From: Delphinapterus leucas
Lineage: Eukaryota > Chordata > Mammalia > Artiodactyla > Monodontidae
Length of the DNA: 64,000 nt
Assembly (NCBI RefSeq): GCF_002288925.2
Contig: NW_022098044.1
Coordinates: 15,027,570 to 15,091,569 of the forward strand
Direction of reading: 5' to 3'
Below, piece after piece: positions 59,401-64,000 of this stretch. The position numbers were made by a program, and so were the translations under genes. Position 1 is the stretch's first letter, and each line of letters opens with the position of its first letter. The notes beneath the pieces are model-generated. The model did not search any database, was not told where the DNA came from, and worked only from the letters and a program-made list of their open reading frames with translations.

Positions 59401-60141
59401 TAGCATATTGTTTAGCCTCCATGTGTTTGTACTTTTTACATTTTTTTTTTCCTGTAATTGATATCTAGTCTGATAGTGTTGTGGTCAGAAAGTATACTTG
59501 ATATGATTTCAATTTTCTTCCATTTACTAAGTCTTGATTTGTGACCCAAGATATGATCTATCCTGGAGAATGTTCCATGAGCACTTGAGAAGAAAGTGTA
59601 TTCTGTTGTTTTTGGATGGAATGTCCTATAAATATCAATTAAGTCCATCTTGTTTAATGCATCGTTTAAAGCTTGTGTTTCCTTACTTATTTTCATTTCA
59701 GCTGATCTGTCCACTGGTGAAAGTGGAGTGTTAAAGCCTCCTACTATGATTGTGCTACTGTTGATTTCCCCTTTTATGGCTGTTAGCATTGGCCTTATGT
59801 ATTGAGGTGCTCCTTTGTTGGGTGCATAAATATTTACAATTGTTTAATCTTTTTCTTGATCCCTTTATCATTATGTAGTGTCCTTCTTTGTCTCTTGTAA
59901 TAGTCTTTACTTTAAAGTCTATTTTGTCTGATATGAGAATTGCTACTCCAGCTTTCTTTTGATTTCCATTTGCATGGAATATCTTTTTCCATCCCCTCAC
60001 TTTCAGTCTGTATGTGTCCCTAGGTCTCAAATGGGTCTCTTGTAGACAGCATATATATGCGTCTTGTTTTCGTATCCATTCAGCCAGTCTATGTCTTTTG
60101 GTTGGAGCATTTAATCCATTTACATTTAAGGTAATTATCAA
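56466..60141 (-). pseudogene. L1-B ORF2 relic
   Basis: The start region 59755-60141 reads LNVNGLNAPTKRHRLAEWIR and RPRDTYRLKVRGWKKIF. Endonuclease continues at 59436-59789 (IIVGGFNTPLSPVDRSA, with Gly replacing the catalytic-motif Asp of G-D-F-N, and SRIDHILGHKSRL). Reverse transcriptase pieces include 58124-58348 ([16 protein letters not shown]). The C-terminus is at 56466-56678 (MEYYSAIKRNK). Several frameshifts; non-functional. Confidence 0.87.
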
Positions 60142-60456
60142 TATGTTCCTATTACCATTTTCTTAATTGTTTTGAGTTTGTTACTGTAGATCTTTTCCTT
60201 GTCTTGTGTTTCCTGCCTAGAGAAGTTCCTTTAGCATTTGTTGTAAAGCTGGTTTGGTGGTGCTGAATTCTCTTAGCTTTTGCTTGTCTGTAAAGGTTTT
60301 AATTTCTCCATCAAATCTGAATGAGATCCTTGATGGATTATCTTAGTTGTAGCTTTTTCCCTTTCATCACTTTAAATATGTCCTGCCACTTCCTTGTGGC
60401 TTGCAGAGTTTCTGCTGAAAGATCAGCTGTTAACCTTATGGGGATTCCCTTGGATG

Positions 60457-61089
60457 TTATTTGCTGCTTTTAATATATTTTTTTGTATTTAATTTTGATA
60501 GTCTGATTAATATGTGTCTTGGCATTTTTCTCCTTGCATTTATCCTGTATGGGACTCTCTGCACTTCCTGGACTTGATTGACTATTTCCTTTCCCATATT
60601 AGGGAAGTCTTCAACTATAATCTCTTCAAATATTTTCTCAGTCCCTTTCTTTTTCTCTTCTTCTTCTGGGACCCCTATAATTCTAATGTTGGTGCATTTA
60701 ATGTTGTCCCAGAGGCCTCTGAGACTGTCCTCAATTCTTTTCATTCCTTTTCTTTATTCTGCTCTGTGGTAGTTATTTCCACTAGTTTTATCTTCCAGGT
60801 CACTTATCTGTTCTTCTGCCTCAGTTATTCTGCTATTGATTCCTTCTAGAGTATTTTTAATTTCATTTACTGTGTTTTTCATCTTTGTTTGTTTGCTCTT
60901 AAGTTTTTGTAAGTCCTTGTTGAGCGCTTCCTGTATTTTCTCCATTCTATTTCCAAGATTTTGGATCATCTTTACTCTCATTACTCTGAATTCCTTTTCA
61001 GGTAGACTGCCTATTTCCTCTTCATTTTTTTGGCCTGGTGGGTTTTTACCTTGCTCCTTCCTCTGCTGTGTATTTCTCTGTCTTCTCAT
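60457..61089 (-). pseudogene. L1-B ORF1 relic
   Basis: Frame 60754-61089 opens MRRQRNTQQRKEQGKNPPGQ and continues with a coiled-coil stretch (NRMEKIQEALNKDLQKLK, then ITEAEEQISDLEDK). A frame change near 60750 leads to 60457-60744 with DSLRGLWDNIKCTNIRIIG and FPNMGKE, the RNA-binding region. Only one break separates these two halves, so this is the best-kept ORF1 in the window. Confidence 0.85.
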
Positions 61090-61750
61090 TTTGCTTAACT
61101 TACTAAGTTTGGGATCTCCTTTTCACAGGCTGCAGGTTCGTAGTTCCCATTGTTTTTGGTGTCTGCCCCCAGCATGTAAGGTTGGTTCAGTGGCTTGTGT
61201 ACGCTTCCTGCTGGACGGGACTGGTGACTATGTTCTGGTGGATGAAGCTGGATCTTGTCTTTCTGGTGGGCAGGACCATATCTGGTGGTGTGTTTTGTGG
61301 CGTCTGTGAACTTAGTATGATTTTAGGCAGCTTCTCTGCTAATGGGTGGGGTTGTGTTCCTATGTTGCTAGTTGTTTGGTGTGGGTGTCCAGCACTGGAG
61401 TTTGCTGGTCGCTGAGTGGAGCTGGGTCTTAGCATTGAGACTGAGATCTCTGGGAGAGCGCTTGGTGATTGATATTACATGGGGGCAAGAGGTCTCTGGT
61501 CATCCAGTGTCCTGAACTCGGCTCTCCCACATGAGAGGCTCGGGCCTGACACCTGGCCAGAGCACCAAGACCCTGTCAGCCACATGGACAGGTATGTGGG
61601 GGAGTTTCTTGCCTTTTGGAAAGTCTTTGGTCTTCTGCCAGCATTCAGTAGGTGTTCTGTAGGAGTTGTTCCACATGTAGATGTATTCTTGATGTATTTG
61701 TGGGGCAGAAGGTGATCTCCACGTCTTACTCCTCCACCATCTTGAAGGTC

Positions 61751-62900
61751 CTCTATCTCTGATCCTTTGTAAAAAGAATTCCACAGGGAGGCAACTTCCA
61801 GATGACGTCTCAGCCTCATGCTAGTTTTCATACAATGACCAGATGCCTGAGTTGCTCTGGGCATCCTGTAGATACAGGAAAATGTCCCAATGAGAAAGAT
61901 TTGTCTCAGCTTCACTTTTTAACAGCAAGGAAACCTTTCTCAGAAGCCCCCAGCAGACTCCCCCACCAGATTAGCCAGATGTGTGTCACATGCTTAGGGC
62001 TAAGCTAGCCACTGGTGAAGGGGATGTGATTTCCCAGTGATTTTAGACTAATCAGGATTTGCCTCTCAGCTGATGATACCATCAGCTTTCCTGAGCATTG
62101 ATACCCAAACAAAGTCAATTTCCAGTTCCCAAGGAAGAAGCAGGGAATGAGTATTGGGTCAGCAGACATCAGTGTCCTTGTGAATATTAAATGGAGAAAA
62201 CAGTGAAACTTTGCAATAATGTGCGTGGCAATAAAAAAAATAAATATAACATAATTGGTTTTTAGCTGGCTCCTCTCTTGAACAGTAGGCTTTCACCCCA
62301 GTCATTTCATTCACTTCCAGATAACATGACCCTTCTTTCTATGCAAGTTTTGGGCCCACTTACAGCATTAAGAGGCTGTTTTACTGTACATAGAAAGTGC
62401 TTGCAATTGTTTCTGGCGCATCCTAAGTGCTCAATAAATTGCTATTATTAACTAGGACCTTTCACTGAGATTTTACACTTCCATCTATGAAATTACTTTG
62501 TTCACCACTGCCCATGCCCAAAGGCACACTCCCTCAACCCAGGGAATTAAATTGGCTTTAGTGACCTCTTGGATTATGGGAGGAACGTGGGGAGACCTAC
62601 TTTTTCCAATATCTTACCAAATATTTTCCAATAGCTATTGATGGAGACCCAAACAGGTCCAGGTAGAGAGGAAGTTGGACCCTGCTCCCTCCACCTGTTC
62701 CATCTAAACTAGGAGAGAATATTTCAGAAGCTAAAAATGGTAAACCCAAGATCCAATTCACTGATATTTTTAAGATATATTTTACTTATATTTGCTTATG
62801 TCTAATTTAATTTTGTCGAATACATGATGCATTTCAAATCTTGGAACCACAGAGAAATCTGGACTCCCTTCCTTCCCCCTCTACTTATTCCCTTCTGCCT
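61751..62900. other. Unassigned intronic sequence
   Basis: A MIR/L2-like tail at about 62395-62450 (CTTGCAATTGTTTCTGGCGCATCC, GTGCTCAATAAATTGCTATTATT). No next SV2B exon was found here. Confidence 0.5.
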
Positions 62901-63640
62901 TCTCTGTGTAATTATATTTTATTTTCCTATTTATCATTCCAGTGTTTCTTTTTGAAAATTTAAGCAAATACACGTATATTTACAAATTTCTTCATCGTTT
63001 TCTTATGCAAAGGAACTGCAAAAAGCAGTTCTGCAACTGCTTTTTGCATTCAAAAATACATTCTGGCAATCTATCATACCAGTAAGTCGAGATTTTTTTC
63101 CCATTCTTCTTTACAGCAGCATTAGAATGTGTGCATAGCTCTCCACAGTACACAACAGCATGTCATTCAACACAGGGCCTTGTTGCTAGACTGTTGGGAA
63201 GTTTTCAGACTTACATTATTGCAGACAATGCCACAATGAGTAACTGTAGGCTACTTTGTATTGGACAAGTTAATCAGTGGAATAGATTCCTAGAAAGGGG
63301 ATTTTGGAGTCAAAAGGGCATAAATCCATCAGTAATTATTTTAGACATTGACGAATTCTCCTCTGCATTGTAAAATGTTGTCCTTTTTCCAGCAATGTAT
63401 GAGAGCACCTGCTTACCTATAGCCTCACCAGCAGAGTTTTGGCAAACTTCAAAGTTTTCACAGTCTGGTAGGCGAAAATGGTAACAGAGTGGTTTTAATT
63501 TGCACTTTTCTTATGAGTGGGATTGAGCATCAGTTTTATATGTTTAATGGCCATTTCTTGGAGTTGATGATTTTGATTTTTTTTCAGGTATAAAATCATG
63601 TCATCTGCAAATAGAGACAATTTTACCTCTTTTTTTTTTT
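62900..63640 (-). mobile_element. Ancient L1/HAL1-like 3' relic, antisense
   Basis: TTACAGCAGCATTAGAATG, CAGACAATGCCACAATGAGTAAC, ATTCCTAGAAAGGGGATTTTGGAGTC, AGCAATGTATGAGAGCACC and GTTTTAATTTGCACTTTTCTTATGAGTG form a diverged reverse L1 3' region. Frames are lost. Confidence 0.6.
63017..63048. repeat. Perfect 14-base inverted repeat with 4-base loop
   Basis: TGCAAAAAGCAGTT, loop CTGC, then AACTGCTTTTTGCA. No known family was recognised; it lies inside an old L1-like stretch. Confidence 0.85.
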
Positions 63641-63675
63641 TCTAGGAATTTTCTTTATATTTCTACTCAACTTTT

Positions 63676-64000
63676 ATGTATTTTTTTTATTAGTCATCCA
63701 TTTTATACACATCAGTGTATACATGTCAAACCCAATCTTCCAGTTCATCACAACCCCCCACACCCCCTGCCGCTTCCCCCCTTGGTGTCCATACGTTTTT
63801 TCTCTACTTCTGTGTCTCAATTTCTGCTCTGCAACGAGGTTCATCTGTACCATTTTCTAGGTTCCACATATATGCGTTAATAAACAATATTCGTTTTTCT
63901 CTTTCTGACTTATTTCACTCTGTATGACAGTCTCTAGATGCATCTAGGTCTCTACAAATGACCCAATTTCGTTACTTTTTATGGCTGAGTAGTATTCCAT
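63676..64000 (-). mobile_element. L1 3' end, antisense, cut by the window edge
   Basis: TTTTTTTTATTAGTCATCCATTTTATACACATCAGTG, GTTCCACATATATGCGTTAATA and GGCTGAGTAGTATTCCAT are the reversed L1 3' UTR and ORF2 end. It continues past 64000. Confidence 0.88.

Larger units (their letters stand above)
56060..61750 (-). mobile_element. Near-full-length L1 (L1-B), antisense
   Basis: Minus strand: a short 5' UTR from about 61750 (CCAAGATGGTGGAGGAGTAAG-like start), ORF1 (61089 to about 60457), ORF2 (60141 to about 56466) and 3' UTR to about 56060. It is homologous to L1-A along its length but lacks the GC-rich monomer array, so it comes from another subfamily or was cut at the 5' end. ORF2 is broken into many frames. 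It follows the last SV2B exon of the window in the next intron. Confidence 0.9.

Noticed and set aside
1..64000. CRISPR array, operon, defence or biosynthetic system
   Set aside because: The window is mammalian intron and exon sequence. The only regular repeats are microsatellites, the 146-base pair, the L1 monomers and the large duplication.

Overview
The window is nuclear DNA of a mammal, almost certainly a cetacean (hippopotamus is the only close alternative). Intact SINEs of the CHR type (tRNA-derived head ending in a GGGAAGCCC / GGGCTTCCC box) are scattered through it, together with cetartiodactyl-type L1s, a mariner miniature element and ancient mammalian repeats (MIR, L2, MER5, MER20, MLT1, ERVL). 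Coding density is very low. Nothing is bacterial, and there is no CRISPR array or operon.

One gene is supported: SV2B (synaptic vesicle glycoprotein 2B), on the plus strand. Six internal coding exons lie at 33702-33882, 34230-34381, 47283-47416, 48869-48958, 54868-54978 and 55767-55855. All six have AG/GT splice sites and their phases agree across every junction, giving about 252 codons, roughly residues 150-400 of a protein of about 680. They cover the second to sixth membrane helices, the long cytoplasmic loop and the start of helix 7. The first coding exon lies left of the window and the remaining exons lie right of it. Everything else here is SV2B intron.

The left third (1-20209) is dominated by a large direct repeat. 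Positions 1-8878 match 11332-20209 at a constant offset of 11331, with no difference seen. The simplest reading is a tandem duplication of an 11331-base unit, with copy 2 at 8879-20209 and copy 1 starting 2453 bases left of the window. The inferred junction (8878/8879) joins the end of a nested 146-base tandem repeat inside an L2 relic to the middle of a MIR. The lack of differences, even in microsatellites, means the repeat is either very young or an assembly artefact.

The middle (20210-33701) is intron with an L2 relic, a pogo/Tigger-like miniature transposon, a long inverted repeat and scattered MIR, L2 and CHR elements. The right half (33702-64000) holds the exons and heavy L1 load. A near-full-length L1 (35277-41932, with tandem monomers in its 5' UTR and a CHR SINE inside) is nested in an older L1 that also carries a mariner miniature element. 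A second near-full-length L1 lies at 56060-61750. A solo ERV1-type LTR with a 4-base target duplication and a TATA box is at 51347-51885. All L1 pieces recognised are antisense to SV2B.

No previously undescribed molecular system was found. The most unusual feature is the exact 11.3-kb tandem repeat.
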